A stretch of DNA of 39,339 nt from Clostridiaceae bacterium HSG29 (GTDB lineage Bacteria; Bacillota; Clostridia; Peptostreptococcales; Acidaminobacteraceae). The notes under the pieces are model-generated. The model was not told where the DNA came from. It ran no database searches and was given only the letters and a program-made list of their open reading frames with translations. The translations under genes and the position numbers were made by a program. Location: assembly GCA_030377915.1 (NCBI GenBank), contig JAUCFZ010000007.1, positions 1 through 39,339 of the forward strand. Reading direction: 5' to 3'. Below, one piece after another: positions 32,919 to 39,339 of the stretch (positions are counted from its first letter, which is position 1; each line of letters opens with the position of its first letter).

Positions 32919-34781
32919 TCATACACTATAAGCAATTAATGTATTTAATCCATCTACTTCTAAAATATTATCATTTATTTTTTTAATTCCATTTAAATCT
33001 ATTATTTCATTATTAACTACTATGTTCCACTCTATTCCTGATGGTATTTCAACTATCTTTGATTCATCACTGGCATTATGAATAATTAAAATGTTTTTCC
33101 ACAAATCATTTTTATTTCTTATTGTATATGCAATAATAGCATCTTCAGTATCTAGTATTTTAATTTTTTTTCTTATTTCATCACAAGTACCCATTTTAAA
33201 TGAAGGATGTGCTTTTTTAATTTTTATTATTCCTTTTACATATTCAAAAACATCCAAAAATTCTTTTTTCCTACTCCAATCAAATTTATTGATTTCATCA
33301 CCTAAATTATACGTATTATGCTCAAGATTTTTTGTTCTCATTATTTCTTGTCCGGAATGTATAAATGTTATTCCCTGACTCAAAATTGCAATTGCCGTTC
33401 CAAGAATATGTCTTTTTTTAATATTACTTTCATCGCTCGTTGATAATTTCAATTTATCATATAGTGTATGATTATCATGAACTTCAACATAATTTACTAT
33501 TTGTTTAGGCGAAATATCCTGTAAATGCTTTATATCATTTGAATATTCTATTCCACCAACAATTCCACGCAGAATACTAATTTTCTTTGAAAATTTTCCA
33601 GCTATATATCCAATGCTTTTAGCATCAAAATTATTTCCTCTTATACCGTCTCTAAAATCATCATTAAATTGTCCAATTCCTGGAAGATATTTTGCATTCC
33701 ATAAACAAGATTTATCTTCAAACTTTAAAGCTTCTCCCATTTCCCATCCTTCGCCAATAATTATTATTGAAGGATCTATTTTATCAAGTTCAAGTCTTAT
33801 TGTATTCATAGTTTCGATATCTATAAGACCCATTAAATCAAAACGAAATCCATCTAAATTATATTCTTTAGCCCAAAACACTACAGAATCAACAATAAAT
33901 TTTCGAACCATTTTTCTCTCAGATGCTACTTCGTTACCACATCCAGAACCATCATAAAATTTATCATTTTTATTTTTTCTAAAATAGTATCCTGGAAATA
34001 TCTTTTCAAAATTTATAGTATCAATATCATATACATGATTATAAACCACATCCATTATAACTCGCATCCCTTCATTATGAATAGACTGAATCATTCTTTT
34101 AAATTCATAAATTCTTGCAGTTGGGTCATATGGATCAGTTGAATAACTTCCATCTAGAGCGTTAAAATTTAAAGGATCATAACCCCAATTATAATCATCA
34201 TCAGTAGTTTCATCAACAGTTGCAAAATCATAAATTGGCATAATTTGAACATGAGTAATACCTAAATCTTTAATATGTGATAATCCACTTTTTAAATTAT
34301 CATTAGTGTGCGTTTCCGTTTCACACATTCCCAAATATTTTCCTTTATTTTTTATTCCACTATTCTCATCTATAGATATATCTCTTATACTTAATTCATA
34401 TATAATTGCATCAACAGCTTTTTCAAATTTAGGTTTTAAATCATTCCAGCCTTCTGGACTTGTTCTTTCAAAATCAATTATTGCACCTTTTAAGCCATTT
34501 ACTGATAAACTTTTAGCATATGGATCAACTACTTCTTCATAATATTCACCATCCAATGAAATATAATAATTATAAAAATTCGAATGCAAATCCTCTTTAA
34601 TTGTTACACTCCAAATACCTTTTTCTAATTTTTCCATATCTATAATCTCATCACAAAGTATCAATTTAACATTTTTTGCATATGGTGCCCATAATTTAAA
34701 TGTAGTTTCTCTTTTTGTATAATTAGCACCCAAATCATTTCTATCATAATAATACCTAGCATCTATCAATTTAAAATCCAT
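32919..34781 (-). CDS. pulA: Type I pullulanase (GH13), cytoplasmic
   Basis: This enzyme hydrolyses alpha-1,6 branch points in glycogen, limit dextrins or pullulan. In the 620-residue protein a CBM48-like N-terminal domain (FKLWAPYAKNVKLIL, about 28-42) precedes the catalytic barrel. The type I signature YNWGYDP is present, as are DVVYNH, GFRFDLMG (nucleophile Asp), GEGWEMG (acid/base Glu) and VEVHDN (transition-state Asp). There is no signal peptide, so it acts on internal glycogen or imported dextrins. The ATG overlaps the stop of the upstream membrane-protein gene by one base. No other glycogen gene is nearby. Confidence 0.92.
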   Translation of the reverse strand: MDFKLIDARYYYDRNDLGANYTKRETTFKLWAPYAKNVKLILCDEIIDMEKLEKGIWSVTIKEDLHSNFYNYYISLDGEYYEEVVDPYAKSLSVNGLKGAIIDFERTSPEGWNDLKPKFEKAVDAIIYELSIRDISIDENSGIKNKGKYLGMCETETHTNDNLKSGLSHIKDLGITHVQIMPIYDFATVDETTDDDYNWGYDPLNFNALDGSYSTDPYDPTARIYEFKRMIQSIHNEGMRVIMDVVYNHVYDIDTINFEKIFPGYYFRKNKNDKFYDGSGCGNEVASERKMVRKFIVDSVVFWAKEYNLDGFRFDLMGLIDIETMNTIRLELDKIDPSIIIIGEGWEMGEALKFEDKSCLWNAKYLPGIGQFNDDFRDGIRGNNFDAKSIGYIAGKFSKKISILRGIVGGIEYSNDIKHLQDISPKQIVNYVEVHDNHTLYDKLKLSTSDESNIKKRHILGTAIAILSQGITFIHSGQEIMRTKNLEHNTYNLGDEINKFDWSRKKEFLDVFEYVKGIIKIKKAHPSFKMGTCDEIRKKIKILDTEDAIIAYTIRNKNDLWKNILIIHNASDESKIVEIPSGIEWNIVVNNEIIDLNGIKKINDNILEVDGLNTLIAYSV

Positions 34782-35104
34782 TATTCACCTTCTTTAATGC
34801 TTTTAACTAATAATAATATTCCTAAAATCCAAATAATATGCGAAGCAATTCCACCAAACATTTTGATTAAAGCCCCTATAATTATTAAAACATACCCCGC
34901 TTTAAATTTCTTGCTTTTTTCTATACTTAGTCTTTCTTTAATAATAAAAGATCCTCCAATTAAAAAAATTGCCGATATAGCAAATTTTACTGCATTTATA
35001 TAATTTTTTGATACAATTAACTCATATATTGCAACTACTAAGAAAATAATTCCTCCAAAAAAAGATAATTTTTTTTCTGAAAAATCTGTTGACATTTTGT
35101 CCAT
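34781..35104 (-). CDS. Small membrane protein upstream of pullulanase
   Basis: The 107-residue protein has about four short hydrophobic segments (15-31, 37-54, 67-82 and 85-100) linked by basic loops, probably an inner-membrane protein. No family was recognised. AGGGGCGA precedes the ATG. Its stop overlaps the pullulanase ATG (TAATG), so the two are translationally coupled. Nothing in the sequence explains a link to glycan degradation. Confidence 0.65.
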   Translation of the reverse strand: MDKMSTDFSEKKLSFFGGIIFLVVAIYELIVSKNYINAVKFAISAIFLIGGSFIIKERLSIEKSKKFKAGYVLIIIGALIKMFGGIASHIIWILGILLLVKSIKEGE

Positions 35105-35165
35105 TTTATCGCCCCTTAATCTATAATTTTATTTTATCAAATTTCAGCGAATTAATATACAAAAA

Positions 35166-35195
35166 AATAACAAATAGAATAACCTATTTGCTATT
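35166..35195 (-). terminator. Terminator of the 158-residue gene
   Basis: The arms 35166-35176 and 35185-35195 pair with one mismatch around an 8-nt loop, and the minus strand continues with a run of T. The hairpin overlaps the stop codon at 35191-35193. Confidence 0.65.
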
Positions 35196-35667
35196 TCGAA
35201 CTCATGAATTCTCCAAATGCAATTCTCATCCAATAATTAATTGCATTTTCATCAAAATGGCTTCCAGTATGAAGTTTTCCTACTTCTTTTACCATAGCTA
35301 CTTTAGGCCCTATTATAATATTTCCCAATATTCTTGATTCAACAATATCGGCTTCTTTAATATAAATTTCAACTTTTACCTGAATTGATTTTTCTTTTCT
35401 TAAAAATCTTATACTATTTTTACCAATTGTCATTTTTACTATAAAATCAGTATTCTCTTCATATTTAATTTTTCCATCAGAAATTTCGATTACTTCATTT
35501 AATGCATTTTTTATTGTTTTAAAATAATCTAGGATTTCTTTTTCTGCATCATCCAATTGAAGCTGTTCCCTTAAGTTTTCTTTTCTTCTTAACAATTCAT
35601 TTACATAATCACTTTTTATTTTGTCAATTAGCTCTTCTTTAAAATTATAGAAAAAATGTACTGTCAT
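35191..35667 (-). CDS. Conserved-looking hypothetical protein, 158 residues
   Basis: The soluble protein has a charged, helix-prone first half (residues 8-65, probable coiled coil) and a beta-rich second half. No signal peptide or membrane segment is present and no family was recognised. The start at 35667 is chosen because GAGGAGAG lies just upstream; longer readings begin inside the preceding gene without a ribosome site. It lies 58 bp after the 87-residue gene in the same orientation and probably shares its promoter, which carries a LexA-like dyad. Confidence 0.6.
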   Translation of the reverse strand: MTVHFFYNFKEELIDKIKSDYVNELLRRKENLREQLQLDDAEKEILDYFKTIKNALNEVIEISDGKIKYEENTDFIVKMTIGKNSIRFLRKEKSIQVKVEIYIKEADIVESRILGNIIIGPKVAMVKEVGKLHTGSHFDENAINYWMRIAFGEFMSSK

Positions 35668-35725
35668 ATTATCACTCTCCTCACTGTTATTTTGTATATA
35701 CCCATAAAAGTGATTATATAACACA

Positions 35726-35989
35726 TTAAATTTTAAATAACATCCATTTCGAAGAATTAATTTCATATTTAAGTTCGTATATTTTTTCAATATTTTGTAT
35801 TATGCTTTTACATTTAAAAGAAAACATAATATTCCCAGCTATTTTCTCTTTTTCAGTACTAAAAACTTTTAAAACTTTAATTACTTCTTTTTCACCATTT
35901 TCTGTTTCTAATCTAAATCTTATTGGTTTAATTTTTCCATCTTCATTAAACCACGCAATCATTTCTATTGGTTTTGCAATAACTTTCAT
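35726..35989 (-). CDS. Small hypothetical protein, possibly SOS-controlled
   Basis: The 87-residue soluble protein reads as a compact beta-rich domain (opening KVIAKPIEMIAWFNEDGKIKP, closing YEINSSKWMLFKI). AGGTGG precedes the ATG. It has a good promoter (36019-36047) with a LexA-like dyad in the spacer, the same layout as at dinB in this window. The function is unknown; the shared regulatory layout suggests induction with the DNA-damage response. No domain name is offered. Confidence 0.65.
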   Translation of the reverse strand: MKVIAKPIEMIAWFNEDGKIKPIRFRLETENGEKEVIKVLKVFSTEKEKIAGNIMFSFKCKSIIQNIEKIYELKYEINSSKWMLFKI

Positions 35990-36018
35990 TTATACCACCT
36001 ATACTTAATCCTACATTA

Positions 36019-36047
36019 AGTATATAGCAAACGATTGTTCTTGTAAA
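36019..36047 (-). promoter_or_regulatory. Promoter of the 87-residue gene with LexA-like dyad
   Basis: On the minus strand TTTACA (36042-36047), a 17-bp spacer and TATACT (36019-36024) form a good promoter 30 bp before the start codon. The spacer contains GAAC-AATC-GTTT (36029-36040), one base from the LexA core GAAC-N4-GTTC. Confidence 0.6.
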
Positions 36048-36070
36048 GTTCAAATGTTCTTTTAAGCTTA

Positions 36071-36562
36071 TTATAATTTGAATTCAGTTATTACATTTTT
36101 AACTACTCTATTACCATACAATACTACTCTTTCAACTTGCTTTTCATCTTCTGATCCATCTTGAATACATACAGCTCCAAAATGAGTATATGGAAGACCT
36201 TCACTTGCACCAACAGAATATACAAACATGCCTTTTACAAGCATATGAGCAATAATAGAAAGCTCTGCAAAATCAGCACCGCCACCTAAATGTTTTTCTG
36301 TTGCAAATACTGAACAAACTTTATTTTTCCAATTTATTTTATTTGTTTCTATAAATTTACTCATTTGCCAAGTTAAAGATCCTGAATAAGTTGGTGTTCC
36401 AAAAAATACAATTTTTGATTCATTAAGAAAATCCAAATCTAAATTTTCAATTGACATACATTTTGCCTCAACATTTTCATGTTGAATTGCACCCTCTTTA
36501 ATTAACTGAGAAACTGCTACTGTATTACCTGATACACTATGATATAAAATTGATACTTTCAT
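36071..36562 (-). CDS. Flavodoxin-family (WrbA/NADPH-reductase-like) protein
   Basis: This flavodoxin-fold protein has about 163 residues. The FMN phosphate loop fits SVSGNTVAV at 9-17, and the later GTPTYSGSLTWQMSKF and GGGADF segments match WrbA/NADPH-dependent FMN reductase relatives. It probably transfers electrons or reduces quinone-like substrates in the cytoplasm. Two consecutive ATG codons (36565 and 36562) are possible; the second has the better spacing to AAGGAGG. It overlaps the end of the DUF89 gene, so the two are co-transcribed. Confidence 0.85.
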   Translation of the reverse strand: MKVSILYHSVSGNTVAVSQLIKEGAIQHENVEAKCMSIENLDLDFLNESKIVFFGTPTYSGSLTWQMSKFIETNKINWKNKVCSVFATEKHLGGGADFAELSIIAHMLVKGMFVYSVGASEGLPYTHFGAVCIQDGSEDEKQVERVVLYGNRVVKNVITEFKL

Positions 36563-37460
36563 CATTTGTCCTCCTTAAAACATCCAATTGATTTTCATTA
36601 ATAAAAACACTTTCTAGTTTCCCTTTATTTAATTGTTTTTGTAGTAACTCACATTTACATAAAAACAAATAATAAATATTTTTTCCGGTTCCAGGTAAAG
36701 ATTCAAAATTTCCTTGCCCTTTTGAAATAATAAAATCTGATTTATTAAATCGTTCTTTAAACGAATCTGAAACCTCTTTTAAATCAGTACCAGGTAAATC
36801 TGCACCATTATCAATAATTTCAGCATATTTATCTATTCCTAAATCATATGCATCTTCCCTAGTAATATCATTTAATATATGAGTTCCACGAGTTACAAAA
36901 ACTATTTTTAAATCTGGATAATATTTTTTTATTGTTTTAATAAATAACATATCAAAAACAACTTCTCCAGTATTATCACCTAAATATAATAACTCTTTTT
37001 TATTTTTCAAATCCATTATAAATTTTAAATATAATTCTTCATCAAATTCATCTTCCATGGCCTTTCCTATTACCTCTTTTACCAAATCTATTGAAATATC
37101 ATCAATTATTCCTGAATCAATAATATTCCCAGCCATCGAAAGCTTAAGAGCAGCTTTTATTGAATCTTCAGCATTATTAACATATAATGTGAAATCATCT
37201 AATAAATTCAAAATTTCAGAATTAAATTTCTTTTTTTCTTCTTCATATAAATCTTGTATTCCTGTTTTTTCTTTTAATAATCTCATAACTCGCGCCGTCA
37301 AATAAGGTGCCGTTCTATTATATTCAATAGTTGAAATCATTTTTAAAACGTCCATCATAAAATTAAATTTTTCTTCTTTTGTTTCTATATATTTATCAGC
37401 TAATTTATCTGCCATACTTAAAACGCATGGTATGCAATCAACAAAACTATCTATAACCAT
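36537..37460 (-). CDS. DUF89 (ARMT1-like) metal-dependent phosphatase family protein
   Basis: The 307-residue protein has an N-terminal CIPC segment (FVDCIPCVLSM) typical of the prokaryotic DUF89 group, a helical region, and the conserved core LYLGDNTGEVVFD, NGADLPGTDL, SKGQGNFE and LCKC. The family includes metal-dependent phosphatases that act on damaged or reactive sugar phosphates, so metabolite repair is a reasonable guess; the substrate is unknown. GAGGGGAT precedes the ATG. It shares a transcript with the flavodoxin-like gene (about 26-29 bp overlap). Confidence 0.88.
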   Translation of the reverse strand: MVIDSFVDCIPCVLSMADKLADKYIETKEEKFNFMMDVLKMISTIEYNRTAPYLTARVMRLLKEKTGIQDLYEEEKKKFNSEILNLLDDFTLYVNNAEDSIKAALKLSMAGNIIDSGIIDDISIDLVKEVIGKAMEDEFDEELYLKFIMDLKNKKELLYLGDNTGEVVFDMLFIKTIKKYYPDLKIVFVTRGTHILNDITREDAYDLGIDKYAEIIDNGADLPGTDLKEVSDSFKERFNKSDFIISKGQGNFESLPGTGKNIYYLFLCKCELLQKQLNKGKLESVFINENQLDVLRRTNDESINFIS

Positions 37461-37505
37461 TTTATCCCCTCTTTTCTATTTTCACTTAAAAACAGTTTAT
37501 CAATT

Positions 37506-37536
37506 AAAAAATGAATAGTCAAGTTGGCTATTCATT
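37506..37536 (-). terminator. Terminator of the TDT transporter gene
   Basis: AATGAATAG (37510-37518) and CTATTCATT (37528-37536) form a nine-pair stem; the minus strand then continues TTTTT. It lies just after the transporter stop at 37547. Confidence 0.75.
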
Positions 37537-37546
37537 AATTTACTGT

Positions 37547-38506
37547 TTAATCTTCTTCAATACATAACTCATGCTTTAAGATTCCATTAACTGTTTTTGG
37601 TATTAATATTATAATTAACACTACTAAAATAGCTAAGAAAAGAATAGTTATATATTTATAAAAAACCAGTTTTGTAACATGATACATTAAAACACTCGCT
37701 ATTGTCATTGAAGCAATCGGGAATGAATAAGCCCACCATGATAAATAAAATTTGATCTTAGAGAACATTTTATATTCCGCTAATAAAAATGTAATTAAGA
37801 ATAATGCAAAATAATATAAAATTTTTGCAAAACTATCTACTTGATGCGTTAATTTTACATAAGCTGTAAACGCTGTAGCTGGTGGTGCAATTAAAATTGC
37901 TAATGTTGGTATAAGTTTTTCTGGTAGTGGATGATGAAAAATAATTCTATAAATAAATATAGAAAATAATACTACCCAAAATAAAAACCCAATACTATAA
38001 AAAAACCAAGAAATTTCTGGATTAAAATGCACAATACCAGCAACAGGTATAAGCATATTTCCAACAACCGGTATAAACCAAGCAGGATTAAAATGCTTTA
38101 TTTCAAATTTAGGATGAAAAGACCATATTGAAATTATTTTATAAGTAAAATAAGTATGAATAACTGTTCCTAAAATCCATAAATATTTTGATACCATCAT
38201 ATTTGAACTTATAAATGCTATACTTACTAATAATAGCGCAACAGAAAAAGTTGGGAAAAAATTCAATTTAACTGGATTATAAAAATCTTTTTTTACTTCA
38301 TCTCTATACATAATAAATTTCAAAAAATACATCATAAATATCACTGCAAAAATTAAAACTGTAGTACTTAGTAAATAAACATTTAAATCTATTGGGAAAT
38401 TTAAAATTTCCACTGCTTTTTGAAACGCTATTGTTAAACCTGCTAACCCTAATATCACAGAAAACGCTGATATAGGAAAATATTTTATTCGACTTTCATT
38501 AGTCAT
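37547..38506 (-). CDS. TDT-family (TehA/SLAC1-like) transporter
   Basis: The 319-residue integral membrane protein has about ten hydrophobic helices in the order expected for the tellurite-resistance/dicarboxylate transporter family, opening FPISAFSVILGLAGL and including NPAWFIPVVGNMLIPVAG. Members are anion channels or carriers for malate, sulfite or related ions. AAAAGGAG precedes the ATG. Its promoter is followed by a Fur-like box, so expression may respond to iron or another metal. The substrate cannot be read from sequence. It has its own terminator. Confidence 0.87.
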   Translation of the reverse strand: MTNESRIKYFPISAFSVILGLAGLTIAFQKAVEILNFPIDLNVYLLSTTVLIFAVIFMMYFLKFIMYRDEVKKDFYNPVKLNFFPTFSVALLLVSIAFISSNMMVSKYLWILGTVIHTYFTYKIISIWSFHPKFEIKHFNPAWFIPVVGNMLIPVAGIVHFNPEISWFFYSIGFLFWVVLFSIFIYRIIFHHPLPEKLIPTLAILIAPPATAFTAYVKLTHQVDSFAKILYYFALFLITFLLAEYKMFSKIKFYLSWWAYSFPIASMTIASVLMYHVTKLVFYKYITILFLAILVVLIIILIPKTVNGILKHELCIEED

Positions 38507-38526
38507 ATTATTACTCCTTTTTAATT

Positions 38527-38545
38527 GATATTGATTATCATTTAC
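38527..38545. promoter_or_regulatory. Fur-like box at the TDT transporter
   Basis: On the minus strand 16 of 19 positions match the Fur box GATAATGATAATCATTATC. It lies between the -10 element and the ribosome site of the transporter gene. Confidence 0.5.
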
Positions 38546-38554
38546 AACTCAATT

Positions 38555-38583
38555 ATAATACCATTTATCTATAATCATGTAAA
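38555..38583 (-). promoter_or_regulatory. Promoter of the TDT transporter gene
   Basis: On the minus strand TTTACA (38578-38583), a 17-bp spacer and TATTAT (38555-38560) lie about 50 bp upstream of the ATG. Confidence 0.55.
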
Positions 38584-38600
38584 GAAATAATTCCAATAAA

Positions 38601-38624
38601 AAACTGGAAAATGTTTTCCAGTTT
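38601..38624 (-). terminator. Terminator of the partial kinase gene
   Basis: AAACTGGAAAA and TTTTCCAGTTT form a perfect 11-bp stem with a 2-nt loop, and the minus strand continues with a T-run. It overlaps the kinase stop codon (38623-38625). Confidence 0.85.
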
Positions 38625-39339
38625 AAGTTTCAATAAAAATCCAATTAATTTTATCAGATTTTTTAAATGTAATTGTAAATTTCGTACCTTTATGGATTTC
38701 ACTTTCACAGTCTATTTTTCCACCTAATTCCTGAGTTACTAAATCATATACAATATTTAGCCCTAATCCACTACCACCATTTTCTCTATTTGTAGTAAAA
38801 AAAGAATCAAATATTTTAGGTATATTTTCATTTTCTATCCCTTTTCCGTTGTCACTATAAGTTATTAAAATTTCATCTTCTACAATTTTCACTTTAATAT
38901 TAATAATTAACTTATTTCCTTCAATATAACCATGAATTATGGAATTCATTATAAAGTTTGTAATAATTTGTGAAAATATACCTGGGATACTTAGTAAATT
39001 TAAATTCTCTGGAGAATCAACAATAATTTCATTATCAATCTTTTTTAATTCTTGTTTCAAATTTATAATTATTTCATAAATATACTTTTTAAAACTAAAT
39101 GTTCTTATATTCAAATTTGACTGATCAACTGAAACTTGTTTAAAGCTTTTTATCAACTCAATCGCTCTTAATAAGTTATTTTCTAAAGTTTCAGAAACTT
39201 CTTCTGCTTTTTTTATAAAATTTACTAAATCCATTTTCGATAGTTTAGCTTCATACATAGATTTCTTAATTCTTTTTATCTGTTTTAATAGATAACTACT
39301 TCCTGTAGTAGCAACACCTAGAGGCGTTGATATTTCATG
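38623..39339 (-). CDS. Sensor histidine kinase, C-terminal part (runs off window)
   Basis: The minus-strand frame is open to the window edge. Its first complete codon (39339-39337) is the histidine of HEISTPLG, the phospho-accepting H-box. A dimerisation helix pair (LLRAIELIKSFKQVSVDQ) and the HATPase domain follow, with the N-box MNSIIHGY, G1 YSDNGKGI, the F-box FDSFFTT and G2 GGSGLGLN. The N-terminal sensor lies beyond the window or has been lost. The sequence is exactly what the truncated kinase at 18129-19601 lacks (that one ends LVAGIT), and the orientation fits an inversion of the DNA between. Confidence 0.88.
   Translation of the reverse strand, partial: HEISTPLGVATTGSSYLLKQIKRIKKSMYEAKLSKMDLVNFIKKAEEVSETLENNLLRAIELIKSFKQVSVDQSNLNIRTFSFKKYIYEIIINLKQELKKIDNEIIVDSPENLNLLSIPGIFSQIITNFIMNSIIHGYIEGNKLIINIKVKIVEDEILITYSDNGKGIENENIPKIFDSFFTTNRENGGSGLGLNIVYDLVTQELGGKIDCESEIHKGTKFTITFKKSDKINWIFIET

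Overview
The window is very A+T-rich DNA with strong AGGAGG-type ribosome sites, short intergenic gaps and occasional TTG starts. Together with a complete oxidative ornithine-fermentation operon, this points to a low-GC anaerobic Bacillota (Clostridia/Tissierellia type) that ferments amino acids. The species cannot be named from the sequence. No rRNA, tRNA or CRISPR array was seen.

Layout. (1) 1-8043: the ornithine oxidative pathway, ord-ortA-ortB-oraS-oraE-glmL-like-orr. It is preceded by a sigma-54 (-24/-12) promoter and two identical-architecture dyads, the usual layout for an enhancer-binding protein. L-ornithine is racemised (orr), isomerised by the B12/PLP aminomutase (oraSE, with a MutL/GlmL-type accessory protein), oxidised (ord) and cleaved thiolytically (ortAB) to acetyl-CoA and alanine. 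(2) 8131-11631: a membrane diguanylate cyclase, the RarA/MgsA AAA+ ATPase, and a convergent LysE-type exporter plus nuclease pair. (3) 11707-14352: a Fur-controlled feoAB ferrous iron locus with three Fur-box matches, a frameshift near the feoB 3' end, and a 57-residue 2[4Fe-4S] ferredoxin. (4) 14443-19601: a signalling and envelope cluster with a VanY-like carboxypeptidase, a Cache-GGDEF-EAL protein and a sensor kinase cut off just before its H-box. (5) about 19593-21260: an IS110-family element whose 5' non-coding end can fold like a bridge RNA. (6) 21338-28888, minus strand: a MacB-like ABC system with a large extracellular CARDB-type protein, and a YtrA-like gntR-ABC operon with two clear operators. 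(7) 29025-31412: a Y-family polymerase with a LexA-like box, an acetate transporter and a small membrane protein. (8) 31426-39339, minus strand: a PAS-GGDEF protein, cytoplasmic type I pullulanase, small proteins with a second LexA-like box, a flavodoxin, a DUF89 protein, a TDT-family transporter with a Fur-like box, and the C-terminal half of a sensor kinase running off the window edge.

The most interesting observations are these. The IS110 element has two stem-loops, each with a 48-nt loop, and one loop carries an 8-nt complement to the element/kinase junction. The kinase half left of the IS stops at LVAGIT, while a minus-strand kinase half at the far end begins HEISTPLG, so an inversion between IS copies may have split one kinase gene. 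The sigma-54/dyad control of ornithine fermentation, the duplicated YtrA-type operator and the matching LexA-like boxes at dinB and at an 87-residue orphan gene are also directly visible. All functional statements rest on recognised motifs and context; no database search was run.
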